A stretch of 64,000 nucleotides of DNA from Anisus vortex (GCA_949126835.1 OX421497.1:2472271-2536270), one strand, 5' to 3'. Shown: positions 46,431 through 58,905, counted from the stretch's first letter. The notes: generated by a model from the letters alone, not told the origin. A program made the numbers and translations.

Positions 46431-47120
46431 ACGATTTCCCAGCCATCCCCTTTTCACCCTTAATCAAACCTCCCCCCCCCCACCTCACCGCTAACATTGA
46501 TCCCCTGCACAAAGTAAACGGTATTAAAGGTTTACACACGGGAGAGAGAGAGAGAGGGGGGTTGGAAAAGCTACAATATCACAAGACAAAATACTGATTG
46601 AAAAGATTGAAGAGGTGGGACTTGAATGGAGAGGAGTGGGAGGGGGCGGGCTCAATAACAATTACGAACGAAATTTACGAGGTACAACACACACATACAC
46701 AAAACTCCTCGAGATTTGTTCACCAAAGGAAGTTCTGCTAAATCTCGCAGCTCCTTTAACACTGCAGTGGCTCGTGGAGGAACAGTTCGGTTAAAGGAGA
46801 TATCGTTTTGATGACTCATAAATCTTTTTTTTTTATTGTTTACATTTGACGCTTTAAAAATACAAGTAAAACAATTAGCAAAGTGTCCCTTTCTGACCAT
46901 ATAGTGAGTGACATCATACTGGGGGGCCCGGGGGGGGGGGGATTTGTGTTGCCAGAACAATGACTAGCCGACTTTACTTAACTAACTCGAGGTGTATACC
47001 GATTTATAAGTGATATTTAAAAAAAATGTCGGCTCATACATCCAGAGCGAAACGATGTAACGTAGGGTCTCCACAGTACATGCACTACACTTCTCTCCTC
47101 ACCTGTAGAATCCCCCCCTC
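46431..47120. other. Spacer
   Basis: C10 near 46470 and G10 near 46930. A SINE-A scrap is likely at 46943-47000 (reversed). On the minus strand 46800-46700 reads RTVPPRATAVLKELRDLAEL, which looks codon-like, but no family or splice pair could be assigned. Confidence 0.4.
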
Positions 47121-47543
47121 GGATCATTAACGTGGTGGATCGCACATATACCTGCTCTGTCGCCCGTGTACAAATCCGATACTATAGTTATTGGGAACCC
47201 AGGCACCAAGGCGGGGTTGAGACGGCTGTTGCGCACATTGCGTCCTCCCCACCGAACCTTCGGATCATTAACGTGGTGGATCGCTCATGTACCTGCTCTG
47301 TCGCCCGTGTACAAATCCGATACTATAGGTATTGGGAACCCAGGCACCAAGGCGGGGTTGAGACGGCTGTTGCGCACATTGCGTCCTCCCCACCGAACCT
47401 TCGGATCATTAACGTGGTGAATCGCTCATGTACCTGCTCTGTCGCCCGTGTACAAATCCGATACTATAGGTATTGGGCACCTAGGCACCAAGGCGGGGTT
47501 GAGACGGCTGTTGCGCACATTGCGTCCTCCCCACCGAGCCTCG
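47121..47543. repeat. Three 141-bp tandem repeats, GC-rich, frame-preserving
   Basis: GGATCATTAACGTGGTG starts units at 47121, 47262 and 47403. Units differ by only a few bases. Since 141 is 47 codons, frames stay open: the plus-strand frame 47132-47629 has three 47-residue repeats (CSVARVQIRYYRYWEPRHQG). Other frames on both strands are also open, so coding is not established. Start would be GTG, not ATG. Confidence 0.9.
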
Positions 47544-47629
47544 GAGCCTCTCGGCAGTGCAAGGATACAAGGACGCGCATACAGGGGGGGGGGGGGCTGT
47601 CCGCCCATGCCCACCGGTGTGCATATTGA

Positions 47630-48145
47630 TGCAAGCCTACTGGTGGTATCCACTACTGCCATACGGGTGACCTGGGTTCCAAACTTCTAAGCTTATTCCT
47701 TACTGATAACTTTTTTTTCTTTTTCTGTAATAGCAATAGGTAGGCTATTCTTTTACCTTTTCCATTAACATTACTTTTTTTTTTAAGATTATAAAGAATT
47801 TCAAGACTTAAAGCTTTCTTAAAATGTTATAAATAAATTATTAATAATTCTATTTTAGACATGCGGGCAACGGGTGTTTGACTTTCAGCCATGGATAGTC
47901 CCAACTTATAAATAAAATAGAAATGCATGCCTATTTTTAACCCGATCACAATATTTATTTCAAATTACTTGCCTAAATGTTTTCAGTAAATAATTAATCA
48001 TTATGTTTATTATAATTATTATAGCTTTCTGTTCATTGTAGTTTATACAATTATTATCTGTTGTTATATGTATAGACATATGTATTCCCCCCCCCCCCTC
48101 CCATCCCGTGCAAAGCCGGGCAATATAGCTTGTATATTATAGTTT
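47630..48145 (+). mobile_element. SINE-B copy
   Basis: Head CTGCCATACGGGTGACCTGG-GTTCCAAAC; body AAGACTTAAAGCTTTC (as at 19620), TTTCAAATTACTTGCCTAAA; end AAAGCCGGGCAATATAGCTT. Confidence 0.7.
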
Positions 48146-48586
48146 CTTGTTTTGTGAATGAAAAATCAAAACCATTGATCACATTAGCTCCTTTTAAGCC
48201 TGATCACCCCTTTTTTCCTGACTGAACAATGGACTCGCCTATTTAAATACTCTATGACTAACTTGAGTTTGTTCTAAATGGGCTAAGTGACGGGGGCGAC
48301 TGAGTTAATTCACTTGATCAATCTAGCAATAAATCAATTGCTCTTGCATGCAACACTGGGCGTCAAAGTCTGCAAACAGGGGGCGGCGACAAGACAAATA
48401 AATGCTACATTGAAATTGAAATAATAATTTACATTCAGTAAAATAAAGTTGTAGTTTTTTGTTATCCAGTTGCGGGAAAAACACGGAGAACTATTTATAG
48501 CCTATTTACTTGTCATAAATAAAATTTCAAAAAAGGTTTTTTATAATTATGAATGATAATAACAAGTATTTCTTCGTTTATTTGTA
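48146..48586. other. Spacer
   Basis: No feature recognised. Confidence 0.5.
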
Positions 48587-49067
48587 AGAAGCTAAATTCC
48601 CCGGCGTTTCCCGGGACAAAATTAAATATGCCTGTATAAGCTACATATAAAAATGTCATAAACTAAAATTAACATAAAGCTATAGATCTAATAATTTTAA
48701 AAAATATATAATTACTATTTACTGAAAACATTTAGGAAAGTAATTTTTAAAAATATTGTTATCGGGTTAATTAATAATAGGTCTTTTTATTTAACAATAA
48801 GCTAAATTGCCCGGTGTTGCCTGTGGATTTACAATCTTTTTTTTTTTAAAGTAATATTAATTGAAGTAAACAATTTTTAGAAAAAAAAAGGTATACACTA
48901 ACTGGCGAATCGAAACCCGGGTCGATTATTCACTCAGTTAGCGAGGACACATGTGCTAAGTCAAATTCCAAAGGTAAAATATGAGGCAATACGGTCACGT
49001 GTCTTTAAATAAACCAATTTGATTGGTTAATCACACACCAGAGAGCTTTATATATATATAGATTTAA
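48587..49067 (-). mobile_element. SINE-B copy, opposite orientation
   Basis: Left end AAGCTAAATTCCCCGGCGTT; internal repeat of the end at 48790 (TAAATTGCCCGGTGTTGCC); reversed head GAATCGAAACCCGGGTCG; right end in TTTATATATATATAGAT. The GGCAAC..CCGGGCAATTTAG motif therefore occurs twice per element. Confidence 0.75.
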
Positions 49068-49385
49068 AACTTTTAAAAAATGTTTGTTGTGTTGTTTTTT
49101 TTTTTGTTTTTTTTTTTTGTCAACGAATAGTAGTAAACACATTTCTTTAAAAAAAATTGGGTTTATATAATAAGTATTACATTATATTACTCCCATTATA
49201 TCTGTCCCTCTCTTTACAGTCTTTCTCTCTAGTTGTGTTCACTTTCTCAAGGCACACACACACTCATATATTTTACATCATAGTTTTACTATATGTCTAT
49301 CCATTCAGCATTTTAAAAAATCTTTCTCTCTCTTTGCTTTTAGCCAAGTACCCAAATTCGTTAAATCCCATGTTTACACCCATCT
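49068..49385. other. T-rich spacer
   Basis: Several T-runs (49090-49120). No gene seen. Confidence 0.5.
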
Positions 49386-49550
49386 TTCTTACATTCTATG
49401 TTTCTATCTATCTATCAGTTTATCTATCTATCTGTCTTGCTATCTTGCTTTCTTGCTATGTATCTATCTATCTATCTTGCTATCTATCAGTCTATATATC
49501 TATCTATTTTTCTTTATTTCTGTCTATCTAATTATCTATCTATATATCTG
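49386..49550. repeat. TATC microsatellite, degenerate
   Basis: CTATCTATCTATC units mixed with TTGCTATCTTGC. Accounts for the Ser/Tyr/Leu-rich frames. Confidence 0.9.
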
Positions 49551-49961
49551 CCCAATGTTTTTGTAAGACATCAAACTATTTTCAATTCCCCCCCCCCCCC
49601 AAAAAAAAAAAAAAAAACAATAAAAGCACAAGCCCTCACACATCAGCTCACAAAAAAGCTTAGGCAGCCAATGAAGTTAGGACAATCCACCCATGGTAAA
49701 GTAGATTAAAATGATCAGCAAATAGAAATACAACAAAGAAATAACGACACATACAACTAGACCAACTCAGACAGGGGGCGCCGCACAACAATTCTAACAA
49801 TCAAACCCTCACCCTCATTCTCACCCTCACCCAATCCTCCTATGAAACGTTCTTGTTAGTAATTGCCGCCCCTTACGATCAAAAATATGTTATTGTCGCC
49901 CATGATTGGGGGCAAGAATATTATACATTTAAATAAAAACAATATGAAAAAAAATCATTAC
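49551..49961. other. Spacer
   Basis: C-run followed by A-run at 49588-49617. No gene seen. Confidence 0.5.
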
Positions 49962-50220
49962 CTGCAAAATCTGTATTGTCTTTTAAGTCCACTCTTTGTG
50001 TTATAGTATTAAGTCCAAACGAAATGAAATATTTGGAAGTAGTTCCAATAGTCCTTTGCTGTTTGTATCCAGTGGTCAGCGGGCTACTCCAGTAGAACAA
50101 GCCACCCCCGAAAGAAAAAAAACAGCAGCCCCGAAGGTTACCGACACTATTGTTTTGGCGGTTCCGGGCCAATTTCGCTAAATCCTCGGGACAAATACTC
50201 ATCAAGATGTCGGGATCCTT
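49962..50220 (-). other. Candidate exon, unidentified protein
   Basis: Minus strand: acceptor-like TTGTTTTTCTGGCACGCAG, then an open frame KDPDILMSICPEDLAKLARN and on for 86 codons to GATTTTGCAG and a possible GTAATG donor. An internal ATG is at 50202. Middle residues LFYWSSPLTTGYKQQRTIG look membrane-adjacent. No family recognised. The donor is weak and a T/C-rich stretch interrupts plausible codon use. Confidence 0.3.
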
Positions 50221-51333
50221 CTGCGTGCCAGAAAAACAATGGGTTTATAAAATAAAAACAAAAGAAAGGACTTTTCCGCCTTCGATCTAAAGCTCACTTC
50301 TTATTGGTTAATACACGCACTCGCAATTATTATTTCCGTACGCTTGCAGACGACAAATTAAAAATTTTGAAAGAGTTGGGGAAAACAGAAAATGGAAGGG
50401 AAAAACGCCGTGGACAAGAAACAAATGGTCAGTTTCCCAAAGATTTTTCGGACGATTCCGGACAATGCAGGAGAGGAAGCTGCTGGACAGCGGATAATCC
50501 ACGAGGGATGAGAACATATTTGCTATTTGAAATGAGATTTTTATTGAGACAGCGTGGGGAGGGGGGGGGAGCGGGTGGACAGCCACGAGCAGTTATTGAT
50601 GAAGTCACTAAATATTATTCAATGCGCAATTTGGGGGGGGGGGGGGGTGTTTGGGCCTAGTCGCACTAAAAGTAAAATGAAAGAAAAACTCGCGCAAAAT
50701 TTACACAAAGGTTGGGATTCAATGCAAGAAAACATGCAGAATTTAGATGTCGTGACAGAAATTAAAAAATTAGAAGTAGTTGTATTAAAAAAAATGTAGG
50801 TGTACTTTAAGAAAACTGCATTTGAATTTAGAGTACGAACACTCGGAATTTAGATAAATGAAGTGTAAGAAGCCTCGGAGTTTAGATGAAATAAAATGAA
50901 ACTCAGAATTTAGATGTTGTGTAAATAAAAATGCTCAGAATTCAGATTATGTCTCAAAAAAACAAAACAGAATTTAGATGACCTAGCTATAGAAACCTCA
51001 TAATTTTTTAAGTAGCATGAAAAAAAAGTTAATTGAAAATGGTTAAGTCTATATAAAAACGTATAAATATATCCTGACTCCTAATTTTGAAGAAATGTGT
51101 TAAGTCTGTTAGCTCTCAATTCGCAAAGAATGTTTAAAACAAATAAACAACATCTAGTTCTATTCTATAAGTGTTGAAAATTCTAAAACACGAATCTACA
51201 CACTCTAATCTAACTCTAAACTGACATCTCCAAACATTTATTTAATTTAAACATAATGAAAAAAATAGATCTATATATTGTAGTCTATTCGCTGAAACTT
51301 TTCTTTAAGATTCCAATAGAAAGGAGCAATTAA
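50221..51333. other. Spacer
   Basis: GCAGACGA at 50346; G-runs at 50562 and 50632-50647. From 50735 to 50990 the word GAATTTAGATG/AGAATTTAGA recurs about six times at irregular 35- to 60-bp spacing, a decayed tandem repeat. No gene called. Confidence 0.5.
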
Positions 51334-51406
51334 CCCTTCCCGTACCGACCTACTTCTATCTATGCTGCCTTCAGTTCCGCTATATACGCGCCCGGGACTG
51401 TAAGGG
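51334..51406 (+). mobile_element. 73-bp TTAA-flanked MITE, copy 4
   Basis: TTAA at 51330-51333 and 51407-51410. Same sequence as copy 3 by eye. Confidence 0.9.
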
Positions 51407-52899
51407 TTAAGTAACTGTAAGTGGGTTGTGATAATGATTCAATGGTATAAACGGGCAGAGAACTTAATCCACAGAAAAGCTGAAAAATACGACAATTAGT
51501 GTAAAGAACGCATTGGTTTCAGCAGTTCATATAGTAAACACAGGAATAGTACATCAACATTGACCAAAACAAGCTGGTAAGTAGATAGCATTAACACAAA
51601 TAGACATTAGGCCCTATATTACAAAATTAAAATCTTCTTTTACTAACTCAAATATCCTAAATATCTTTAGTTATCGCGATAGTCCTTGATCTATCGTAAA
51701 TATTAATACATCTAATTACACATTACATATTTATATAGCGTTATTCATAACAAAGTCTTCGGATGCGTTTTACATTTACCATTTGTTATTAAAATAAATA
51801 GAAAAAGTGTGTTTTTAATTTTGTTTTTAAAATGTTAATATTATCCACTTGTTTGTGTTCGGAAGTTCATTCCATCACCACAGAGGTGCCACGACGCTGT
51901 ATGAGCGAGCTGCAATATCTTATTTTTAGCAGATAACTATCCTATTTTATCTTACCCAGCATATATCCAGTATCTTAGTGTTTAAAATAATACTACCAAG
52001 TAAAATGATAACAGGCGAAATGTTTTCATTGAAAGGAGCAAACACAAATATTGTGTGCCTTATTCTTGTTTGCTTATATATATGCAATGCGTTTATAGCT
52101 TTCCCTCAAAAAGACATAAATCAGAGATAAAACAGAACTAGACTGGTCTGTTATTGAAACACTTGAACTCCTATAGCAATGAACTACTCAACAATCGAAA
52201 ACTTAAACCGAACACAAAACTTAACCACAAAAACGTAATACCTTTTTTTTCACGAACACTCCAACAACAAATTTCATTTAGAATTAGAAGATAGATTTTG
52301 GAAAATAGAGAAAAAAGAAAACTTCAGAACACACCGTAAAACACGACCTATATTTTCTTTCTAACAAAAAAAAATCTTTGTCTATCCTTAACTATATGGA
52401 AAGAAAACATTAAAGACATTATGACCTAGTTTTTTTTTTCAACAAAAGGCTCAAAAGAAAATTTCTTTTTCTACTTCTAGCTAAGGCCTATATCTTGAGT
52501 GAAAAAAAAAAGCCCATAGATCAATGCATTTTCATTCGAAGGTCTTTAGTGTTTAAAAACAACAACAAAAAAAAAGAGCCACAATGGATTATTACTATTA
52601 TAGTAAAGATGTATTTGTAATGTTTGATTAATAAAAGGAATAGCTTTGTTTTGGTATCTTTTTATGTGGTTTTTTGAAATCTAATAAAAAAAAGTTTGTG
52701 AATGAAGCTCTAAGTTTCAAATAGTGACAATGAAATGTGGGTTACAAGGTGCAGATTTGTTTGTTTGTTGTTTTTGTTGTTGTGTTTTTTGTTAACGGAC
52801 AATGCTAGCGATAGATGGTAGAATTAATAACGACTTTGGTGGATAGTTGTTGATGATTTTTTCTCAAATGTTTAAGCGGTCAGATGAATGAACAAGCAA
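51407..52899. other. AT-rich spacer, no gene seen
   Basis: No recognised repeats apart from A/T runs. Confidence 0.5.
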
Positions 52900-53205
52900 C
52901 GGAAAGATAGATAGATAGTTAGATAGATAGATTAGAATAGATGGAATAGATTAGTAAATGGGATAGTTTGAGCGGGATGAGAACAAAATCGAATGGATAA
53001 AAAGGAAAGACAGACAAGAAACGGTAGAAAATTAGATTTTAGTTAAATAGATAGTTAGATATGTAAAAGATAGAAAGATCGATAGATAAATTGGTAGCCT
53101 AGATATATAGATTGATCGATAGGTAGATAAATAGACGTGTAGATAGATAAATAGTTAGATAGATAGATCGTCAAAATAAATAGATATATAGATAGAAAAA
53201 AACAG
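52900..53205. repeat. GATA microsatellite, degenerate
   Basis: GATAGATAGATAGTTAGATA and similar units over 300 bp, with variants GATAGGTAGATAAATAGA. Confidence 0.9.
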
Positions 53206-53651
53206 TAGTTATAAATGCTGTAGTTAAACAAACACACTTCGGCTCAAGGCTAACACATTTTGTTCTCCTCTCCAATGTTTGAACTTTACCCTAAACACAC
53301 ATAACGCACGCACATAAAATAAGCACACAACTTTTAACATAACAAAAAACCTCTATGTATAAAAAATACAAAAAGTGCGGTAAAAGCACAATATCTTCAA
53401 CTAAACGCATGTTTCAATAAAGTGTATGTTGATACAAACTCATTTCACTTCTAACCGTGTATGCGTTGGCCCTCGGACTCGACGTTTACTTCTAGCCCTC
53501 GACACCCGGCTCGGTTTTCGATCTCAAGACGACGGTAATGCATTGACATCTCTCTTACCTCCACTCGCGAGGACTCAACTTGTAAGTGTGTGCTAAAATG
53601 TTATCTGTTTTACTTCACTCGTTGATTCCTTTTGGAGAGGGCGGTCTAGTG
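53206..53651. other. Spacer
   Basis: Slightly GC-richer 53455-53570. No gene recognised. Confidence 0.5.
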
Positions 53652-53735
53652 CAGTGGTCGGCAACCTACGACACGCGTGACGAACTAGGCACGCAGAGTA
53701 ATTTTCAATGACACGCGGAATATCCCTGTGTTATG
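53652..53735 (+). mobile_element. hAT-type MITE, 5' end only
   Basis: CAGTGGTCGGCAACCTACGA then AGGCACGCAGAGTAATTTTC and ATGACACGCGG. The other end is absent. Confidence 0.8.
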
Positions 53736-54123
53736 ATATATGGTAGGTATGACTACTTGATAATCATCTGTGGAAATTGTGCTGGTTACACAATCTCCTG
53801 GGACAAAAAACAACAACAATTAATTAACTACTTTCCCTTAAGCAAGCGGTTCAATATGTTCTAACCGTCGTTAGCATTTTTATTGCGCGCGCGAGTGTGA
53901 CTATTATTTAATAGTAATTTAGGCTACTTAATTATAAGTAAGCAATAGTAGGCCTAAATAAAACAGTTCTTTAAATTTCTTATTTTTATTTGGAATTGAA
54001 TACTGGAGATTTTTTGTCATACATGGTTTTCAATGTAGCCTACCTATTGTTGGTTGTTGTTTTTTTCCATTTAATGTAAAAAATATCATTTTACTGGGGA
54101 TCTATATTAAAAAATCAATATTT
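53736..54123. other. Spacer
   Basis: Nothing recognised. Confidence 0.5.
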
Positions 54124-54274
54124 CCCGTCGGACCAAATTGATCCATGGTGCCGGTGAAACAGCGTTCACCAGCTTCTGTGGCCACGACATACTAAGGCGT
54201 TGTGTGGCTAGCACGATTCCAAGCCGCCTTTACTTTACTTTACCCAAACTTAAAGTCAGGTAGGCTACCCATCA
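54124..54274 (-). mobile_element. SINE-A, 3' half
   Basis: CCCGTCGGACCAAATTGATC, AGCGTTCACCAGCTTCTGTG, TGTGTGGCTAGCACGATTCC, TCAGGTAGGCTACCCATC. Confidence 0.85.
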
Positions 54275-55104
54275 TAAAAATAATTTAGTTTTTTTTTAAG
54301 CCCAGGACAATATGCGATAAAACCCAATGCATAGCTAAAAAAAATTAATTCAGATACGAGAATGACTTGTCGATAAATAATAAATATTTATTAAGTTGAA
54401 TTGTTTAAAAACTTTGTTGTTTTTTTTAAATATGTAATTTACAGTGTTATTTCGGTCGACCTCTAATATACACTGTGCATGTTTACATCAGAACCTTTTT
54501 CATCTTTATCAAAAGTTATTGTTCTGGTATTGAAAAGATTTTAATAAATGTTTCTTAAAACTTAAGGAACCAAAAATTAGGCCCCCATATAATAAAAAAA
54601 TGACGTGATAATAATATTTTTAAAAAAGCTAATGACAAAAAGTCACTTGCGTAAACTTTACGCTATAGTGAAATATAAATAAGGGGAAAGTAAATGTTTG
54701 TAACTGTATTAAAAACTTTAAACTCAACATTTCTTGTTACAAATTAAAAACCTATTGTTAAAAGTAAAAAAAATATGTTCTAGAACGAAAGGCTTGACAT
54801 TTTTTTTTAACCTTGCAAAATAAACTCAATATGCGATAACGCAGCGTACGTTAGCAGTGTCTCTGAAACACGGTTAATTGTTAGCACACTCTCTGAAACA
54901 CGGTTAATTGTTGTTGTTGTTGTTATATATAGACCTAAGAGGAGCTAAATATTAATTTGTACACAAGTGTGTTAAGTACACGGTAGGGTTTGGGCCTACA
55001 AGAAGCTGAACAGTCAAAGTAGGCCTATTGACCCTATTTGTCAAATTTTTACTTTTATTTTATTTTCGGGACAAGAAAAGACAAATAGAATAGATTCTAG
55101 TAAC
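54275..55104. other. AT-rich spacer
   Basis: A duplicated word CTCTGAAACACGGTTAATTG (54860-54879 and 54891-54910) precedes a short (TTG)n. No gene seen. Confidence 0.55.
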
Positions 55105-55108
55105 TTAA

Positions 55109-55181
55109 CCCTTCCCGTACCGACCTACTTCTATCTATGCTGCCTTCTGTTCCGCTATATACGCGCCCGGGACTGTTAGGG
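55109..55181 (+). mobile_element. 73-bp TTAA-flanked MITE, copy 5
   Basis: TTAA at 55105-55108 and 55182-55185. Differs at two bases (TTCTGTTCC, CTGTTAGGG). Confidence 0.9.
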
Positions 55182-55198
55182 TTAAAATCATTTAAAAC

Positions 55199-55290
55199 AT
55201 TTTAAAAATGCAAGACTAGACTCGAACCACGGATGAGCATAGGACGCAATCATCTTCTTTGTAGAGGGAGCGTCTGTAATGTATAAGATA
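55199..55290 (+). mobile_element. LINE-1 3' tail
   Basis: GCAAGACTAGACTCGAACCA, GGATGAGCATAGGACGCAAT, CTTCTTTGTAGAGGGAGCGT, CTGTAATGTATAAGATAAGA. Confidence 0.9.
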
Positions 55291-55543
55291 AGATTCAGAT
55301 TACACTTCGAATTATTAGCCTATCTATGCCGCGAAAAAAGTTCGAAGTTGAATTTCTTGCATACTCTAAATATAATAACAAATTAATCGGCCTACAACTT
55401 GATGATTGATTTATTGATCTACTATGCAATTGAGCGCCATAAGGTGCGAAAGTTGTATTTAAAATGTTCGTTACATCTTTGTAAAAAAAAAAGTTTGTGT
55501 GTGTTCCTTATTCTGTAAAGTAAAGTAAAGTAGGCTACACTTC
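55291..55543. other. AT-rich spacer
   Basis: Nothing recognised. Confidence 0.5.
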
Positions 55544-55740
55544 GAACCGAATTAATCCTAGGACTGGTGAAGCAGCGTTCACCAGTTTCTTTAGTCACGG
55601 CATACTAGGAGATGTGTGGCCAGCATGATGCCCAGTGCGCCTTTACTTTACCCCAAACTAAGGTCAGGTAGGCCCCACCCGACAGCGATGGACAGACTCA
55701 GGGACACCCTCCAGATCCGGGAACAAATCCTAGCCGTAAC
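55544..55740 (-). mobile_element. SINE-A, head missing
   Basis: GGTGAAGCAGCGTTCACCAG, GATGTGTGGCCAGCATGATG, CCTCCAGATCCGGGAAC and AATCCTAGCC. Confidence 0.85.
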
Positions 55741-56208
55741 GGAGTCTTATATAATATGAATTTGAAATAAAACAGAACCTGCGTCACATAAGGTTAAAAA
55801 TAATGCGTTTGGAATTACCTATAGTTCAACGTAAAGTCGTTATTTTAAGCGGACTTGGTTTCTTATGATTAGCGGAATGTTTATTTTCAAACGTCTATTT
55901 CAACGGGCCCATCCGTTAGACCTAAAATGTTTATTCAACCACAGGTATATAAATAAACTTTATATATAGAGCCTATATATATGTCGGGATGTTAGCTAAA
56001 CGCGTACATAGAGACGTTTAAACACACACAAGTCCACATTCGAATGTGCAATTAAAATTCACACATCTCCCTCCAATAAAAAGAAAGAGAACATAAAATA
56101 GTATAAGTACTAAATCTATAATATAGTAGACCTACCTACGGAAATATCCGTAAAAAATTTCTTTCAACTGACGAAGTTTTGGAATCAAGACATTTCGCCA
56201 TCAATTGG
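55741..56208. other. Spacer
   Basis: No feature recognised. Confidence 0.5.
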
Positions 56209-56309
56209 AATAATCTAAAATTCACACAATAATCTAAAATTCACACAATAATCTAAAATTCACACAATAATCTAAAATTCACACAATAATCTAAAATTCA
56301 CACAATAAA
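56209..56309. repeat. 19-bp tandem repeat, five units
   Basis: AATAATCTAAAATTCACAC repeated exactly from 56209 with a partial sixth unit. Confidence 0.97.
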
Positions 56310-57902
56310 TTAAATGAATATTGTAGACTACACAATTAAACCGTCACAATGCACAATTATTATCAGCATGCCGAAATATTATGGAATCGAAAATACACAT
56401 TTATAAAACTTAAGGTTATCTATCGGTAGTTAGTTCGTGCACATAATCAAAATGAGATTTGAAAAAAAAACAAAAAACGGTAATACTAATCACCAAAACA
56501 AAACATCACCACCACGAAAAAATATAATCACACAAGTCCCACCTTTGTGAATCAGCTGATTAAGAAAACAGCAGACGACGTGATGTTTGCGCCAAATGCA
56601 CAACAAAAATAATTCTTTGAAGGAAAAAAAAACAAAAATTATATTGGAAAAAAATTGTTCCAAATTTTTTTTCCACTCCCCCCGATTATCGTCTGCGTTT
56701 TTCCGTGTTATTTTCTCGTCTGCTGGGCAAGTCAGAATCGGAGACGTGACATGGCGTGTTGTAAGTGCACAATGGCTTTACTTGAGTCACTTTTGCTGCA
56801 AAATGATCGTGACTCCCCAGGCTGGTAACAATTGGTTCGACGAGGGGCGGGGGGGGGGGGGGGAAGGAAGTAGCAGACGAAAACGCGAAGAGAGGAAAAA
56901 AAAATAACACAAGCCCACTCTGTTCTTCTCTACCCCGCCCCCTCTCTCACTCCCTCACTCACTTTTAAAACGGTGGTGTCGCTGGGTGTTTTTTTGTTCT
57001 TCCTTCCTTCCTCTCGCCTCCCCTTTCTCTCTTCTTTAAAAAACTCTCGCTCTTTTTGACTAACACAAAACTGCTTGGGCCTACCGTCGAACTAATAGGT
57101 AAGACTACATGAAGGCACATAGACCAACAATGGTGGATAGAGAGAACTCTCGCAGAGTCTTTTCTTTTTAATATTTTTCTTCTTCGTCTCCCAACGGCAA
57201 ATCTTATTCGTAGGCACGCACCGCCCTCCCCACCCCCCTCCTTTCCCATTTCCCCACCCCCTTTTGACGCGAGTCTTGAATCCGGCATTGCGAGACAGGC
57301 AGGGTGAGTGGTGGTGGGGAGAGAGAGAGTTTCGGGCAAGTCGCGAAGCACGAGAGAGGGGAGGCGTGGCCAGCGCATATTTATGCGATGGCGTTAGCTG
57401 GAAGAGAATTAAAAAAAAAATCCAACACGGAATGACATGATTCGTTGGACGTAGTCTTCCAGGGCCCCCTCCCTCCTCCCCCAAGTCCACCGGGTCGATA
57501 ACGGCTCTGCTTCATCCATTCAAAGTTGTGCTGCGGTAGGCGTGGCCGAGAAACGAAGCCCCGCCTTTCCGTTCCTCTGCTACTATTGTCATATCGAAAT
57601 AAGGGAATAATAAGTCGACAATGCCAGTCCGGAGAGGAAAAGGGACAGGGTTGGGGGGGGGGGGGGGAGTTGAGGGGAGTTCTTTGTAATTATCTCCTGC
57701 TTGTGCCTTAAAATACAAACTGAGGGATCGAAGTTTCTAGAATGAAGTTCGGTCAATTGATTTGGAATATGAAATGAATTTTATGAGGTTAGAAAAAAAA
57801 AATGAAGAAATCTTGTTCCATATCCGCAACTGAATATTTGTATTCTGTCTTTCTCACTCTTAAAAATAAAGACATTAAAGACCTTCAAACTAGGCCTTAT
57901 AC
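56310..57902. promoter_or_regulatory. CpG-richer region, possible promoter or enhancer
   Basis: From 56570 to about 57640 the DNA is CpG-richer than its surroundings. It has four GCAGACGA/TCGTCTGC words (56571, 56689, 56716, 56873) and GCGCCAAA (56589-56596), the reverse of the E2F-type TTTGGCGC. G/C homopolymers occur at 56848 and 57654. Long frames on the minus strand (56965-57490) are GC-rich but unlike any known protein. Regulatory role is inference. Confidence 0.3.
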
Positions 57903-58086
57903 TATATAGACTATAACTATAACACTATAACACTATAACACTATAACACTATAACACTATAACTATAACACTATAACACTATAACACTATAACACTATAA
58001 CACTATAACTATAACACTATAACACTATAACACTATAACACTATAACTATAACACTATAACACTATAACTATAACACTATAACACT
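57903..58086. repeat. 8-bp/6-bp composite tandem repeat
   Basis: ACTATAAC units with occasional ACTATA (6-bp) steps over about 185 bp. Confidence 0.97.
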
Positions 58087-58439
58087 AGACCACTAGGCCA
58101 GTAGGTTGATAGGCCTAGGCCCCTATGCCGCATGCTCCATGCCTTTTGTAGAAAATAAAAGACTTTATGAATATAGTAGTCATTATTAATTAAGGACCAA
58201 TCTTAGGGTCTGATTCGTGGCTGTTTGGGTTAATTAAAACCAAAGTCAATGTTTCGTTGGTGGCCCAGGCGCGAAAAAGCGGTTGTGTGGTCAAGACAGG
58301 GCACAGTCGGTCAGAAAGAACAACGTCCAATTTTTTAAAAAATATATAAAAAAGAAATCGTTTAAAGAAAAACTGTTATGAAGTATTGCATGTATTATAT
58401 TAGGCCTATGCTTCAAGACATATCTCTATTTTTATCTAT
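58087..58439. other. Spacer
   Basis: TAGGCCTA at 58110 and 58401. A possible SINE-A scrap at 58290 (GGTTGTGTGGTCAAGACAGG). No gene. Confidence 0.5.
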
Positions 58440-58905
58440 ATATTATATATTTATAAAGCTCTGTGTGTGAAATTAACCAATCAAATGAGGCACATGTCCT
58501 TCCTAGCTGTGTGGATAACGTATCGGACTGCCACACGGTCGACCCGGGTTCAATTCTCCAGTTAGTCTATACCTTTTTTTTATTTATTAAACAAAAATTA
58601 TTTCAATTACTTTTTTAAAAAATTGTAAATCCAGTGGCAACAAAGAGTAATTAAGCTTTTTTTTTTTTAAAATAAAAATAGGCTACTTACATATTTTGAA
58701 CCGAATAACAATATTTATTTTAAATTACTTTCCTAAATGTAGGCCTATTCAGTAAAAAAAATATTTTTTTTTTAAGTCTTAGATATTGAGCTTTTTTTTT
58801 TTTTTTTTCTGTAGCTTATACAGGCCTGTTTTATCCCCCCCCCCCCCCCGACTCCCATCCTCCCCCCGGAAAAAGCCGGGCAATTTAGCTTGTACTTTTA
58901 TATAC
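58440..58905 (+). mobile_element. SINE-B, full-length copy
   Basis: Begins in ATATATTATATATTTATAAAG; head CTAGCTGTGTGGATAACG and GACCCGGGTTCAATTCTCCA; body TTTAAATTACTTTCCTAAAT; C15 tract (58835-58849); end AAAGCCGGGCAATTTAGCTT. Confidence 0.75.

Noticed and set aside
56965..57490. GC-rich minus-strand ORFs as a gene
   Set aside because: No recognised domain, low-complexity Gly/Arg/Pro content, and homopolymer-driven; kept only as part of a CpG-rich region.
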